The notes: a model not told the origin generated them from the sequence alone. Positions 52,649 through 61,652 are shown, numbered from the stretch's first letter. The stretch is 64,000 nucleotides of DNA from Candidatus Humimonas hydrogenitrophica (GCA_947581615.1 CANPVD010000097.1:45187-109186), one strand, 5' to 3'. Translations and numbers: made by a program.

Positions 52649-53331
52649 TAGGCCGTGGGGTCGAAGAAGAAGGACACCCGGAGCCGATCCCGTGGATATC
52701 CCGTGGGCAGCGAACCGAACGCCCTGGCCCGGCCGGCGGCCTCCACGGCACCCCGCGCCTCCAGGTCGAAGCCGAGCGCTCCCGAGCGGCGGACCCACTC
52801 GATGTCGCTCACCGAGCCGTCCCGGTGGATGACGAAGGAGATCTCCGCCCGGAGCGCCTTTCCGCCCGTCGGCGGCCGCCAGTACCGGTACACCTGCCGG
52901 ATGATGTTCTGCAGGTATGCCGGGTAGGCGAACGTCTTGCCGTCGAGCTGAACGTTGACCGCGTCCTCGCCCTTCTTCTCCGAGCGCGCCGGCTCCTTGG
53001 AGGGCGGGGTCTCGGGGGACTTCTTCTCGGTCTGCGTGGGGGCCTCGACCCTGGGCTTCTTGCGCGTGGTGGGCTGCGGCGGGGGAGGCCGGTTCTCCTT
53101 CTTCGACACCTTGGCGGGAACGGGTTTCTCCCGCTCGGGCGCCTTGGGCGCCGCCGCCGCGACCAACTGCACCCGGTAGGTCGGCGGCGGGACCGGCGCG
53201 GCCATGGACCTGGCCGCGTGGACGAGCAGGAAGACGACGACCAAATGGAGCCCCAGCGAGCCGCCCACCGCCGCCGGCGGGAGCCTGCGCTCCTCCCGCT
53301 CGTGATGCGGTCTGGACGCTTTCGGCATCAC
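52645..53331 (-). CDS. tolA: TolA/TonB-like energy-transducing protein
   Basis: This is an inner-membrane protein that couples TolQR to the outer membrane. It has 228 residues: an N-terminal transmembrane helix with the SHxxH-like position replaced by GLHLVVVFLLVHAA, a Lys/Pro/Glu-rich periplasmic linker (about 60-125, far shorter than the E. coli TolA helix) and a TonB-C-type domain (YPAYLQNIIRQVYRYWRPP, LRAEISFVIHRDGSVSDIEWVRRSG). The position between tolR and tolB supports TolA over TonB. It is nine bases after tolR and overlaps tolB by four bases. Confidence 0.9.
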   Translation of the reverse strand: MMPKASRPHHEREERRLPPAAVGGSLGLHLVVVFLLVHAARSMAAPVPPPTYRVQLVAAAAPKAPEREKPVPAKVSKKENRPPPPQPTTRKKPRVEAPTQTEKKSPETPPSKEPARSEKKGEDAVNVQLDGKTFAYPAYLQNIIRQVYRYWRPPTGGKALRAEISFVIHRDGSVSDIEWVRRSGALGFDLEARGAVEAAGRARAFGSLPTGYPRDRLRVSFFFDPTAY

Positions 53332-53340
53332 TTCCCCCCG

Positions 53341-53778
53341 TCACCCGCCCCGGCGCTCCGACTCGGGCTGCGCCACGAGGCTCACAGCCTGAATGTCCGC
53401 CTCCTTCAGCTTCCCGATGACGCGGAGCACGACCCCGTACGGCACGCTGGCGTCTCCCTTCACGTAGACCACCGGTGACTGTCGCCGCTTGATCACCTGA
53501 ACGACGCTCGCGTCGAACTCCTGCATGCTGACCTTCGTGTCGTCCAGGTAGATCTGCCCCTTGGCGTCGATCGTGATCACCACGCCCTCGGTGGTCTGGA
53601 TGGGGGCGGCGGGCGCCTTGGGGACATCGACCTGTACCCCTCCCTGGAGGATCGGTGCCGTGATCATGAAGATCACGAGCAGCGTGAAGGCCACGTCCAC
53701 CAGGTTGGTGATGTTGACCTCCGCCTGCACCGGAAGCCCCCCGTCGCCACCCAGGCGACTGAACCGACGGTGCCTCAC
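53341..53778 (-). CDS. tolR: TolR/ExbD-family protein
   Basis: This is the proton-channel partner of TolQ. GTG at 53778 overlaps the tolQ stop (GTGA) and gives 145 residues. The single transmembrane helix holds the conserved proton-carrying Asp (EVNITNLVDVAFTLLVIFMI). The periplasmic domain has VVITIDAKGQIYLDD and VYVKGDASVPYGVVLRVIGKLKEA. The in-frame upstream extension runs inside tolQ and is not used. Confidence 0.95.
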   Translation of the reverse strand: MRHRRFSRLGGDGGLPVQAEVNITNLVDVAFTLLVIFMITAPILQGGVQVDVPKAPAAPIQTTEGVVITIDAKGQIYLDDTKVSMQEFDASVVQVIKRRQSPVVYVKGDASVPYGVVLRVIGKLKEADIQAVSLVAQPESERRGG

Positions 53779-54584
53779 AGGCGCCCTTCTCGGGCCAGCG
53801 TGCCCACGAACTCGCTGGCGAAGCCCTCGAGCTCGCCGGCGAACAGGCCCAGCTTGGAGGCGTAGTGGTTGTAGGCCATAACGGCCGGAATGGCCACGAA
53901 CAGCCCCGCCACCGTGGTGATCAGCGCCTCGGCGATTCCCGGCGCGACCGCAGAGATGTTGGCGCTGCCCGTGGCCGAGATGCCGATGAACGCGTCCATG
54001 ACTCCGACCACCGTCCCGAGGAGGCCGAGCAGGGGGCTCACCGATCCGATGATGGCCAGCCACGGGAGACCGTGGGCCAGCTCGTCCCGCTCCTCCGAGA
54101 GCTCCTTCTCCAGCACCATCCACAGCGTCTCGAGCTGCGCCGGGGAGATGCCCCGGGGCGTGGACCCCTCCTTGCCGGCTCCGCTCAGATCCGTGAAGAA
54201 CTCCACCCCTTCGCGAAACAGCCGCGTGTAGGGGGAGTCCTCCAGGTGGAGGAGCACCTGGCGCACCTCGTCGAGGCCCCCGGCCCTCTCCATCCCCATC
54301 ACGAAGGCGTCCCCCTGCCCACCGACACGACGGAACTCGGACCACTTCCAGAAGATCAGCACCCACGAGACGATCGAGAACACGGCCAGCACGACCAGGA
54401 TGATCTGCGTGGGCGTCGTGGCCTGCAGCACCATCTGCCACGGGTTCGTGGCCAGGGCCCCGTGTCCCCCCGCGGGGACCGCGGTCTGGAGCGCGTTCCG
54501 GGCCGCCTCGCTGGCCGCCCGGGTCGAGTCGCCCACGGCCTGCGCGAGCCACGACCGCATCAGGGAGAGCGCCGCCCCGCTCAC
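53775..54584 (-). CDS. tolQ: TolQ/ExbB-family proton channel protein
   Basis: This forms the inner-membrane motor channel with TolR. GTG at 54584 has GGGAGG four bases upstream and overlaps the SDR stop codon (GTGA), giving 269 residues; an ATG at 54560 is a weaker alternative. Three transmembrane helices are clear: IILVVLAVFSIVSWVLIFW, GLPWLAIIGSVSPLLGLLGTVVGVM and ISAVAPGIAEALITTVAGLFVAIPAVMAYNHY, the last two lining the proton path. It has a longer N-terminal segment (about 40 residues) than E. coli TolQ. Confidence 0.95.
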   Translation of the reverse strand: MSGAALSLMRSWLAQAVGDSTRAASEAARNALQTAVPAGGHGALATNPWQMVLQATTPTQIILVVLAVFSIVSWVLIFWKWSEFRRVGGQGDAFVMGMERAGGLDEVRQVLLHLEDSPYTRLFREGVEFFTDLSGAGKEGSTPRGISPAQLETLWMVLEKELSEERDELAHGLPWLAIIGSVSPLLGLLGTVVGVMDAFIGISATGSANISAVAPGIAEALITTVAGLFVAIPAVMAYNHYASKLGLFAGELEGFASEFVGTLAREGRL

Positions 54585-55534
54585 GCGGCCTCCCCGACCA
54601 GGGCCCCGTACGTGGCGGCCAGTCCATCCTGCAGCGAGTGGCGAGACCGCCATCCGGCCGACCTCAGGCGTCCCGGGTCGAGGGCGCTGCGCTCCAGCTC
54701 GCCTGGTCGCTCCGGGGCGTGGCGCACCTCCACCCGGCGGCCGGCACGGTCCATGAGCGCCTCGGCCAGCTCGAGGACCGTCGTCTGCACTCCCGTTCCC
54801 ACGTTGAAGGCCACGTCGTCCAGCTCCCCGCTTCCGGGCAGGTCGAGGTCGGCAAGGAGCACGTTGGCCGCCGCCACGTCCCCCACGTACACGTAATCGC
54901 GCGTCTGCCGGCCGTCGCCGAACACGGTGAGCGGCTCGCCGCGGGCGATCCGGCCCGAGAAGATGGCCACCACGCCGGCCTCGCCGGTCGGGTCCTGCCG
55001 GGGACCGTACACATTGGCGTACCGCAGGGCCGCGTACTCGAGACCGTGGACGGCCCGGTAGCAGTACAGGTAGTGCTCTCCCGTGAGCTTGGCGACGCCG
55101 TAGGGCGAGATCGGGCGCTTGGGCGCATCCTCGGGCGTGGGGATGGGATCGGCCTCCCCGTACACGACGCCGCCGGACGAGATGAACAGGACCCGCCGAA
55201 CCCCGGTGCGGCGCGCCGCCTCGAGGAGGTTGAGGAGGCCGAGCACGTTCACCGAAGCGTCGAAGACCGGGTTCGCCACCGACTTCCGCACGTCGACCTG
55301 GGCGGCGTGGTGGTCGAGTACCTCGAAGCCCCGCTCCTCGAACAGGGCGCCCACCGCGTCCGACCGAATGTCCATCTCGACCAGCTCGACGCCGTCGGGA
55401 ACGTTCTCCCGACGACCCGTGCTGAGGTCGTCCACGGCGGTCACCGCCCAGCCCGCCTCCCGGTAGGCCTCGCACACGTGGGAGCCGATGAATCCCGCTC
55501 CTCCCGTGACCAGCACCCGCCTACTCCCCATCAT
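54581..55534 (-). CDS. NAD-dependent sugar epimerase/dehydratase (extended SDR)
   Basis: 317 residues, UDP-glucose 4-epimerase-like. ATG 55534 (or the next codon) follows GAGGAGAGG. The Rossmann motif is VLVTGGAGFIGSHVCEAYREA; Asp in AVDDLSTGRREN favours NAD. The catalytic set is LFISSGGVVYG (Ser) and SPYGVAKLTGEHYLYCY (Tyr-x3-Lys). YGPRQDP and FGDGRQTRDYVYVGDVA are typical for nucleotide-sugar members. It overlaps hemA by 14 bases and tolQ by four. The exact sugar substrate cannot be read; a cell-envelope glycan role is plausible given the neighbours. Confidence 0.92.
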   Translation of the reverse strand: MMGSRRVLVTGGAGFIGSHVCEAYREAGWAVTAVDDLSTGRRENVPDGVELVEMDIRSDAVGALFEERGFEVLDHHAAQVDVRKSVANPVFDASVNVLGLLNLLEAARRTGVRRVLFISSGGVVYGEADPIPTPEDAPKRPISPYGVAKLTGEHYLYCYRAVHGLEYAALRYANVYGPRQDPTGEAGVVAIFSGRIARGEPLTVFGDGRQTRDYVYVGDVAAANVLLADLDLPGSGELDDVAFNVGTGVQTTVLELAEALMDRAGRRVEVRHAPERPGELERSALDPGRLRSAGWRSRHSLQDGLAATYGALVGEAA

Positions 55535-56873
55535 CCTCTCCTCGCCCCATCCCCGTCCCCTCTTCCTCATCCGCCCTCGCCGGTCGCCCCCGACCGTTCA
55601 TCTCGAACAGTCGCCGCGCCACTTCGAGCTGCTCGGCTCCCGCCGCCCCGCCGGCCAGCTTCCTGAGGCCCACCGTCGGCGCGTGCAGGATGCGCTGCAC
55701 CACCAGCCGAGACGCGCCGAGGATGCGCTCCCGCTCCTCGGGGCTCAAGTCCGTGATGCCCTCGAGCGCCACCTCCATCGTCTCCCGACGGATCCGCTCG
55801 GCCTCTTCCCGGAGTCCCCGGATGAGCGGAACCGCCTCCCGCGCGAGCAGCCAGCCCCAGAACCCGTCCAGCTCCTCGCCCAGGAGCACCTCCGCCGCGC
55901 GTCCTTCCGCCTCCCGTGCCTGGACGGTCGCGTGCACGACGCGCTGCAGGTCGTCGATGTTGTACAGGAAGATGCCCGGCAGGTCCCCGACCCCGGCCTC
56001 GACGTCCCGCGGCAGCGCAATGTCCACGATCACCATGGAGCGCCCTTCCGTCCCACGCGACGCGCGAAGAGCGTCCGCCGTCACGATCGGGTGCGGAGCC
56101 GACGTGGAGGTGAGGACGACATCCACCGACCGCAGCACGTCCGCCACGGCCAGGTAGGGCACGGCCCGCACCGCCGGATGGGCGAGCCGGGCCACGGCCT
56201 CCTCGGCCCGGGCCAGGGTGCGGCTGGCGACGACGGCCTCGTCGATGCCACGGTCGAGGAGGCTGCGAAGCGTCTCCTCGCCCATCTCGCCCGCGCCGAT
56301 GACCATGGCCCGACGGCCCTCGAGGGTACCGAAGACCTTCAGCACCAGCTGGACCGCGGCCGCGGGCACGGACGCGGCGCCCTCGCCGATGGCGGTCTCG
56401 GCCCGTACCCGGCCTCCGGCGGCCAGGGCCGACTGGAACAACCGATGGAGAACCAGACCGACGCCGTCGGGACGTGCGTCCCTCGAGGCCCGGTACGCCT
56501 GCTCCACCTGACCCTGGATCTGCGGCTCCCCGACCACCATGGAGTCGAGCCCGGCCGCCACTCGAAACAGGTGCAGGGCCGCCTCGCGGTTCCGCCGCAC
56601 GTACAGGTGCCCGGCGGCGGCCTCCGGCGTGAGACCGGCCCTCTCCGCCAGCGTGACCGTGGCCGCGCGCTCCCCGTGACCGACCTCGGCGGCGACCACG
56701 TAGCACTCGGTCCGGTTGCACGTGCTCAGCACCGCGCACTCTTCCACGTCGGGCGCCAGGAGGAGACGCTCCATGGCGGCCGGCACGTCGGCGGCCGGCA
56801 CGTAGAATCTCTCCCTGAGCTCGATGGGCGCCGTCCTGTGATTGACGCCCACGACGGTCAGTCCCACGTCCAC
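55521..56873 (-). CDS. hemA: Glutamyl-tRNA reductase
   Basis: This is the first enzyme of C5 heme synthesis, reducing glutamyl-tRNA to glutamate-1-semialdehyde for HemL (24786). It has 450 residues from GTG 56873; GTG 56867 is an alternative. Signatures are VGVNHRTAPIELRERF, the catalytic Cys in AVLSTCNRTECYVV, AGLDSMVVGEPQIQGQV, the NADPH-binding VIGAGEMGEETLRSL and IVDIALPRDVEAGVG. The C-terminal dimerisation helices are present, then a charged tail (about 425-450). It follows ccsA by 16 bases, an order common in heme clusters. Confidence 0.97.
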   Translation of the reverse strand: MDVGLTVVGVNHRTAPIELRERFYVPAADVPAAMERLLLAPDVEECAVLSTCNRTECYVVAAEVGHGERAATVTLAERAGLTPEAAAGHLYVRRNREAALHLFRVAAGLDSMVVGEPQIQGQVEQAYRASRDARPDGVGLVLHRLFQSALAAGGRVRAETAIGEGAASVPAAAVQLVLKVFGTLEGRRAMVIGAGEMGEETLRSLLDRGIDEAVVASRTLARAEEAVARLAHPAVRAVPYLAVADVLRSVDVVLTSTSAPHPIVTADALRASRGTEGRSMVIVDIALPRDVEAGVGDLPGIFLYNIDDLQRVVHATVQAREAEGRAAEVLLGEELDGFWGWLLAREAVPLIRGLREEAERIRRETMEVALEGITDLSPEERERILGASRLVVQRILHAPTVGLRKLAGGAAGAEQLEVARRLFEMNGRGRPARADEEEGTGMGRGEDDGE

Positions 56874-56889
56874 CCCCCGAAGCGCGCTT

Positions 56890-57708
56890 TCACAGGAACA
56901 CGCTCTCGGGTCCCACGATCAGGACCCTCAAAACCACGAAAACCAGGGCCGACACGACGAAAGCTCCGGCACTGACGAGGGCGGCGCGCTCCCCTCGCCA
57001 CCGGGGCGAGAAGCGCGCGACGATGGCCGCCAGATAGGTCAGCCACGTGACTACACCGAACAGCACCTGGGGGTCACGGAGGGCGAGGCCCCGCCCGTAC
57101 GTGAGCGTCCAGCTCCAGCCGGCCAGGAGGCCGAGCGTGAGGCCGGGGAAGCCGACCAGGAGTCCGAGGCGGTTGAGCCGCTCCAGCACGTCCAGGGAGG
57201 GGAAGAAGCGGAAGACCGAGCCGAACGACTTGCGCTTCAGCGCACGGAACTGGAGGACGTACATGGCCCCCGCCGCGGATCCCAGCACCAGGCCGGCGCA
57301 TCCCACGAACACGACGGACACGTGGAACACGAACCAGGGCCCCCGGAAGGCGCTGTCGAGGTGAACCGGCCGGAGCCCGACGAGCGCCGCCAGCCCCAGC
57401 AGCCCGAGCACCACGGGGAGGACGAACAGCATGGCCGGCCGGCGCTCCCGGCGGACCGCCGCCCCGAGGCCGAGGACCGCGATGGCCAGCGCCAGGGTCG
57501 AGGACGCCGGTCCCATGCCCACCAGGGGCAGGGTCCCGAACCGCGCCACGAACGCCACCAGCCCGGCGGCGTGTACCAGCACCGCCGCCACGGCGATCTG
57601 CCAGCCCGGCGTCTCGAGCGTGCCGCCTCCCGACCGGAAGGCACGCAGCAGTACACCCCAGGCGCCGAGGTACCCGAGGAGGGCGACGAGGTGGAGGGCG
57701 AGGATCAC
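56890..57708 (-). CDS. Cytochrome c assembly (CcsA/HemX-type) membrane protein
   Basis: This is a polytopic inner-membrane protein of the CcmC/CcsA family, 272 residues with eight predicted helices, starting at GTG 57708. The core is GPWFVFHVSVVFVGCAGLVLGSAAGAMYVLQ with a conserved His, and later WSWTLTYGRGLALRDPQVLFGVVTWLTYLAAI (a WSWxxxxGxxxxRDP-type block). Proteins of this length beside hemA are often called HemX and thought to affect HemA or heme handling; CcsA proper is usually longer. The exact role is therefore open. The gap to the LysM gene upstream is 132 bases. Confidence 0.85.
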   Translation of the reverse strand: MILALHLVALLGYLGAWGVLLRAFRSGGGTLETPGWQIAVAAVLVHAAGLVAFVARFGTLPLVGMGPASSTLALAIAVLGLGAAVRRERRPAMLFVLPVVLGLLGLAALVGLRPVHLDSAFRGPWFVFHVSVVFVGCAGLVLGSAAGAMYVLQFRALKRKSFGSVFRFFPSLDVLERLNRLGLLVGFPGLTLGLLAGWSWTLTYGRGLALRDPQVLFGVVTWLTYLAAIVARFSPRWRGERAALVSAGAFVVSALVFVVLRVLIVGPESVFL

Positions 57709-57840
57709 CGCGGAAGCCGGGCGGCCCTCCCCCGCCCCGGTTCGTGTCTCGTCGCCGGGGACCCGTCGGGATCCGGATGGACGCGGAGCGGAGTCCCGCC
57801 CCGGCCGCCACGCTCCCGACCGGTCACCGACCTCCCCCGC

Positions 57841-59085
57841 TCAGCCGCCGGCGGCAGCCGGCCGACGGATCAGGCGAACCGCGGCGTCGGGAGCGCTCCC
57901 GACATCCCGGGTCTCGACGACGCGAGCGGAAGCGGTGTGCGGCATGGTACGCACGACACGCACCACGCTGAGACGCGCGGCCAGGGGAGCCGAAGCCGGA
58001 TTCATGACATCCTTCGAGAACACCGCGAACTCGTCCCCGTTCCGGACGCCCTCGATGGCCCCCCGGTCCAGGAACACGATGTCCTCGGTGCTGACCAGGC
58101 GCTGCTCGGTCTCGAAGCCCAGCAGGTGCGCGACCATGCCACCTTGCACGGGTTGGAGCGACGAGCCCGGCGGCGCGAACGACCCGGCCGGGATCAGCGG
58201 ATCGCCGACCTGGTAGTCGCCGAACACCGTCTCCACCACGCCGCGGGCCGAGTCGCCTTCCACCGAGGTCACGCGAACCAGGCCCATGGACTCGAACTGC
58301 CGCTCGGACGATCCCCGGCGTCCCCCGGGCCGGATGGCCTGCAACAGGTCACCCTGCGACACCGACAGCCCGTTCAACGCGACGACGATGTGCTCGTACG
58401 GCCGCACGGACGGCGGAAGTCTGAGTCCGAGCGGATTCTCCTGGACGACCCTGGCCGTCGTGGCCCGCAACTCCACGCTGGCGGGCTCCGCCACGAAGCT
58501 GGCCCGATAGAAGTCGCTGGGCGAGACGAGCTCCGGGGCGACCGCCGCCTCCACGGAGAGGGTGCCGAAATCGACGGAGGCCTCCGGCGAGCGATCGAAG
58601 ACGCTCGGCGCCGAGAAGGCCTCGGCCCGCTGCTGCCCCGTCGCCGCCGACGGCACCGCACCGGCGGCCGGCGGCCGAGCCTCGGCGGCCGCTCCCGCCC
58701 CGCCTGAAGGAGAGGGAGCAGGCCGGACAGCCACCCGCGTGGCGTCCTGGCCCACCGGAGGAATCCGGAACTGCTGGCCGGGATAGATCCAGTGCGGGTC
58801 GTTGATCAGGGACCGGTTGAGCTGGAAGATGGCCGGCCACTGGAAGGGATCGGAGAGATAGCGCGCTGCCAGATCCCAGAGCGTGTCGCCCTTCTTGACG
58901 ACGTGCTCCCGGGTCCCTTGCTGGGCGACCACGGGGGTGGCGACGGTGGCCGTGGCGAGCGCAGCCACGCACGCCCCGAACAGGAGGCGTGGCCACCCAT
59001 GGAGGCGCACGGCGAACGGGTTGACCCCGCCGGCCGCCACGTGAGCGTGGGGTCCGACCGCGACGCTGTCGGTCATGGTACGCAT
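57841..59085 (-). CDS. LysM-domain secreted protein
   Basis: 414 residues. A hydrophobic segment (about 32-52, LLFGACVAALATATVATPVV) is a signal or anchor preceded by a 30-residue polar head; a start further in would shorten this head. One LysM domain follows directly (REHVVKKGDTLWDLAARYL, NDPHWIYPGQQFRIP), a peptidoglycan-binding fold. After an Ala/Pro linker there is an unassigned region (about 175-405) of beta-type character, with VEGDSARGVVETVFGDYQVGDPLIP and IVFLDRGAIEGVRNGDEFAVF resembling repeated beta-barrel modules. Likely a cell-wall-associated protein; the function is not known. Confidence 0.88.
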   Translation of the reverse strand: MRTMTDSVAVGPHAHVAAGGVNPFAVRLHGWPRLLFGACVAALATATVATPVVAQQGTREHVVKKGDTLWDLAARYLSDPFQWPAIFQLNRSLINDPHWIYPGQQFRIPPVGQDATRVAVRPAPSPSGGAGAAAEARPPAAGAVPSAATGQQRAEAFSAPSVFDRSPEASVDFGTLSVEAAVAPELVSPSDFYRASFVAEPASVELRATTARVVQENPLGLRLPPSVRPYEHIVVALNGLSVSQGDLLQAIRPGGRRGSSERQFESMGLVRVTSVEGDSARGVVETVFGDYQVGDPLIPAGSFAPPGSSLQPVQGGMVAHLLGFETEQRLVSTEDIVFLDRGAIEGVRNGDEFAVFSKDVMNPASAPLAARLSVVRVVRTMPHTASARVVETRDVGSAPDAAVRLIRRPAAAGG

Positions 59086-59442
59086 AAGCCCAACTTCCGC
59101 ACGGAGTTACGCTATGCCCGCCTGCGATGGTGCACGCGAACGCTTCGGCGCGGAGGGCAACCCTCGCGATTCCGGCCTCTCGACCGCCCGAAAAGATCGG
59201 ACGACATGGGGAGAAACGCAATCACGGCCCTCGACGGGGTCCCTGTCGAGCAGGAGTCGTGCGCGGCCGGCCGTACGCCAGGTCAGCGTCGGCTTAACTC
59301 CCTGTCGATAAAGGCGTTCGTTCGATCCACGGCCCCCGAGGGAGGCCCGCGGTCCGCCCGGGGGCCGTCCCGGACCGCGCCGGCGTGTGAAATACCTGCA
59401 CAGCTGAGAAGAAAGTCCGCCCCGAGCCTGGAGGCGCGCGCC
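59086..59442. other. 357-base intergenic region with two interlocking inverted repeats
   Basis: This lies between ssb (ends 59443) and the LysM gene (starts 59085), both minus strand. No open frame with protein-like composition or ribosome site was found. It contains two interlocked 9-bp inverted repeats (59329-59379), a hairpin-prone segment around 59238-59262 (ctcgac...gtcgag) and a 14-base palindrome gaggcgcgcgcctc (59431-59444) over the ssb stop. It should hold the ssb terminator and the LysM promoter; no clear promoter was identified. Confidence 0.6.
59329..59379. repeat. Two overlapping 9-bp inverted repeats (pseudoknot-like order)
   Basis: Repeat 1: acggccccc (59329-59337) with gggggccgt (59360-59368). 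Repeat 2: cgcggtccg (59348-59356), which sits in the loop of repeat 1, with cggaccgcg (59371-59379). Both are perfect. The order allows either a pseudoknot or two exclusive hairpins. Confidence 0.75.
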
Positions 59443-59898
59443 TCAAAAGGGGAGGTCGTCCTCCCCCATGAGCGCCTCGTTGGAGAAATCGGAGTAGTCG
59501 TCGTCCTCCGACTCCCGCCCGGCCTCGGGCCTCGTGCCCCGAGCCGCCGTGCTCCCGGCGTCACCGCGGCCGCCCAGCATGATCATCTCGCGCGCGCGGA
59601 TCTCCGTGGTGTAGCGGGTCTGGCCGTCCTGGCCCTCCCACTGGCGATATTCGATCCGCCCCTCCACGTAGACGCGGTCCCCCTTGCTCAGATAGCGCTC
59701 GCAGATCTCGGCCAGGCGCTCCCAGGCCACGACGCGGTGCCACTCCGTCTTCTCCTGGGTCTGTCCGCTGCGGTCCGTCCAGCTCCGGCTGGTGGCCACC
59801 GAGAGCGTGGCGACCCGGGTGCCCGAGCCGGTGGAGCGGACCTCCGGATCGGCTCCCAGGTTGCCGATGATCATCGCCTTGTTCAGGCTGCGCGACAT
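59443..59898 (-). CDS. ssb: Single-stranded DNA-binding protein
   Basis: SSB coats single-stranded DNA during replication and repair. ATG 59898 follows GGAGGG and gives 151 residues. The OB fold is clear: SLNKAMIIGNLGADPEVRSTGSG, KTEWHRVVAWERLAEICERYLSKGDRVYVEGRI. The C-terminal linker is short and acidic and ends in EDDLPF, the conserved tip that docks partner proteins. An upstream in-frame ATG at 60012 would add a non-homologous Arg-rich segment and is rejected. Confidence 0.98.
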   Translation of the reverse strand: MSRSLNKAMIIGNLGADPEVRSTGSGTRVATLSVATSRSWTDRSGQTQEKTEWHRVVAWERLAEICERYLSKGDRVYVEGRIEYRQWEGQDGQTRYTTEIRAREMIMLGGRGDAGSTAARGTRPEAGRESEDDDYSDFSNEALMGEDDLPF

Positions 59899-60008
59899 GC
59901 GGACCCTCCGACGGGTGTGTCCAGGTGACGAGCGTTGGCGAAAGACCTCCGGACTCCGGGCGGTCCGAGCCGGGGCGGCCGAAAGGTAGGCGAGATGGGC
60001 CCGGCCTG

Positions 60009-60512
60009 TCAACGAATTTCATGGTCGTCCACCGCCGGCGCCGGACGTGGGATCTCGAGGCCCAAGACCAGTGCGTCCTCGCGCGGAACGCGGTAGTAGG
60101 CTCGACGTCGACCCACGACCCGAAAGCCCGCCGCGGAGTACAGCCGACGCGCCGCGACATTGCTCACGCGGACCGACAGGTAGAGCTCGACGGCGGCCCG
60201 CTCGGCCGCCACGCCCACGACCTCCCCCAGGAGCCTGCGGCCGATCCCGCGTCGTCGAACCGAGGGGTCGACGGCCAGGTCGGCCAGCTCCCCCCTGTCC
60301 CCGAGGAACCAGGCGGCCGCGTGTCCCACCACGCGACCCTCGAGCTCCGCGACCAGGAGCACGGCATCGGGACGCGCGAACAGGCTTCGGAACGCTCGCT
60401 CGGACCACGGCGTCGGGAAGGAGGCGCGCTCGATGGCGACCACGGCCGGCAGGTCCTCGCGCCGGCCCTCCCGGATGAGGAGGGCGGCCCCGGCTTCCGC
60501 CTCAAACGCCAC
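60009..60512 (-). CDS. rimI: Ribosomal-protein-alanine N-acetyltransferase RimI
   Basis: A GNAT acetyltransferase of 167 residues starting at GTG 60512, inside the 3' end of tsaB (11-base overlap). The N-terminal region LIREGRREDLPAVVAIERASFPTPWSER matches RimI, the acetyl-CoA loop is VRRRGIGRRLLGEV, and the C-terminal block LYLSVRVSNVAARRLYSAAGFRVVGRRRAYY is typical. RimI acetylates the N-terminus of ribosomal protein S18 in E. coli; other targets are possible. The tsaE-tsaB-rimI order is widespread. Confidence 0.93.
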   Translation of the reverse strand: MAFEAEAGAALLIREGRREDLPAVVAIERASFPTPWSERAFRSLFARPDAVLLVAELEGRVVGHAAAWFLGDRGELADLAVDPSVRRRGIGRRLLGEVVGVAAERAAVELYLSVRVSNVAARRLYSAAGFRVVGRRRAYYRVPREDALVLGLEIPRPAPAVDDHEIR

Positions 60513-61170
60513 GCTCGGCACCCGAGGCCCGGGCGTACGTGGGCTCCCAGTCCGAGGGTTCGGCCACCCGTCCCCGGTCGGGAGCGACGGCCGCCAGCCG
60601 AAGGAGCGCCCCGGCACGCGGAAAGGCATGCAGGGAGGACAGCACGCGGGCCCCACGTGCCTCGAGCGCCTGGCGGTGGAGCATGGCGCCATCCCCCGCG
60701 AAGCACCACGAACCGACCTCGTCGAGCCCGGAAAGCACCTCCTCCAGGGACGCGGCCACGGGGCCCAGCACCGACCCGGCCGGGGGAGCCACATCCCAGG
60801 CCGCCGCGTACACCTGCTCCCTCCTGGCGTCGAACAGGACGCAGATGCGGCCGGCGAGCCCGGTGCCGACGGCCACGGCCTCGAGGCTGGAATAGGCGAA
60901 CAGGCGCGCGCGACGGGCCGCGCACAGGCCCTTACCGAGGGCGGCCGCGATGCGGACGCCCGTGAACGAACCCGGCCCGGCTCCGACGACCACGGCCTCC
61001 ACGGAGCCGGGCCCCTCCCCGCATCGGTCCAGGAGACGCCGAACCTCCGGGAGCACGGTCTCCGAATGGGTCGCCCGTGCGGAGAAGCTGGTCTCTCCGA
61101 GGAGCTCGCCGGAGCGTCCGACTCCCACGCTGCCGAGCCGGGTGCTCGTGTCGATCGCCACGGTCAGCAC
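60502..61170 (-). CDS. tsaB: tRNA t6A modification protein TsaB
   Basis: TsaB scaffolds TsaD and TsaE for threonylcarbamoyl-adenosine formation at tRNA position 37. The start is GTG 61170 with GGAGGCGCC before it, giving 222 residues. The ASKHA fold shows [16 protein letters not shown], the His-containing ATHSETVLPEVRRLLDRCG, and VVGAGPGSFTGVRIAAALGKGLC. A long in-frame upstream extension (to 61320) lies within tsaE and is not used. TsaD is not in the window. Confidence 0.96.
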   Translation of the reverse strand: MLTVAIDTSTRLGSVGVGRSGELLGETSFSARATHSETVLPEVRRLLDRCGEGPGSVEAVVVGAGPGSFTGVRIAAALGKGLCAARRARLFAYSSLEAVAVGTGLAGRICVLFDARREQVYAAAWDVAPPAGSVLGPVAASLEEVLSGLDEVGSWCFAGDGAMLHRQALEARGARVLSSLHAFPRAGALLRLAAVAPDRGRVAEPSDWEPTYARASGAERGV

Positions 61171-61652
61171 GGCGCCTCCTCGGAGACGGGCGCCGCCGGG
61201 AGCGGCGGGGCCGCGCCCCGGGCCCTGGCCCGGAGGCGTCGGCTTCTCCCCGCCTGCGCCATGGCCAGTTCCACGTCCCACCGGTCCGGGGGCAGCGCCC
61301 CGGACGCCCGGTCGGCCCACTCCACGAACACCGGGTCACCCGACTCGATGAGCTCGTCCCAGCCCAGGTCGACCAGCTCGGCCGTGGAGGCGATGCGATA
61401 CAGGTCCAGGTGGTGCAGCGTGCCGCCACCCGACAGCCGGTGCCGGTGGTGCAGCGTGTAGGTCGGGCTGCGGGCGGGTTCGAGGGCTCCGGCCGCCCGG
61501 CTGGCCGCGCGGACCAGCGAGGTCTTCCCCGCCCCCAGGGGACCCGTGAGCGCCACGACGAGGCCCTCGCCGGCCGCCATCCGTCCCACGGCCTCTCCCC
61601 ACGCCTCGAGCGCCCGCGGGCCGACCGTGACGTCCAGACGCCGTGGGCTCAT
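61164..61652 (-). CDS. tsaE: tRNA t6A modification ATPase TsaE
   Basis: This is a P-loop ATPase that activates the TsaB-TsaD complex. It has 162 residues. Walker A is [27 protein letters not shown] and [23 protein letters not shown] are family hallmarks, and VFVEWADR is the Walker-B-like Glu/Trp segment. The C-terminal 30 residues are an Arg/Ala/Pro-rich extension beyond the core. It overlaps uvrB by four bases (ATGA) and tsaB by seven. Confidence 0.96.
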   Translation of the reverse strand: MSPRRLDVTVGPRALEAWGEAVGRMAAGEGLVVALTGPLGAGKTSLVRAASRAAGALEPARSPTYTLHHRHRLSGGGTLHHLDLYRIASTAELVDLGWDELIESGDPVFVEWADRASGALPPDRWDVELAMAQAGRSRRLRARARGAAPPLPAAPVSEEAPC

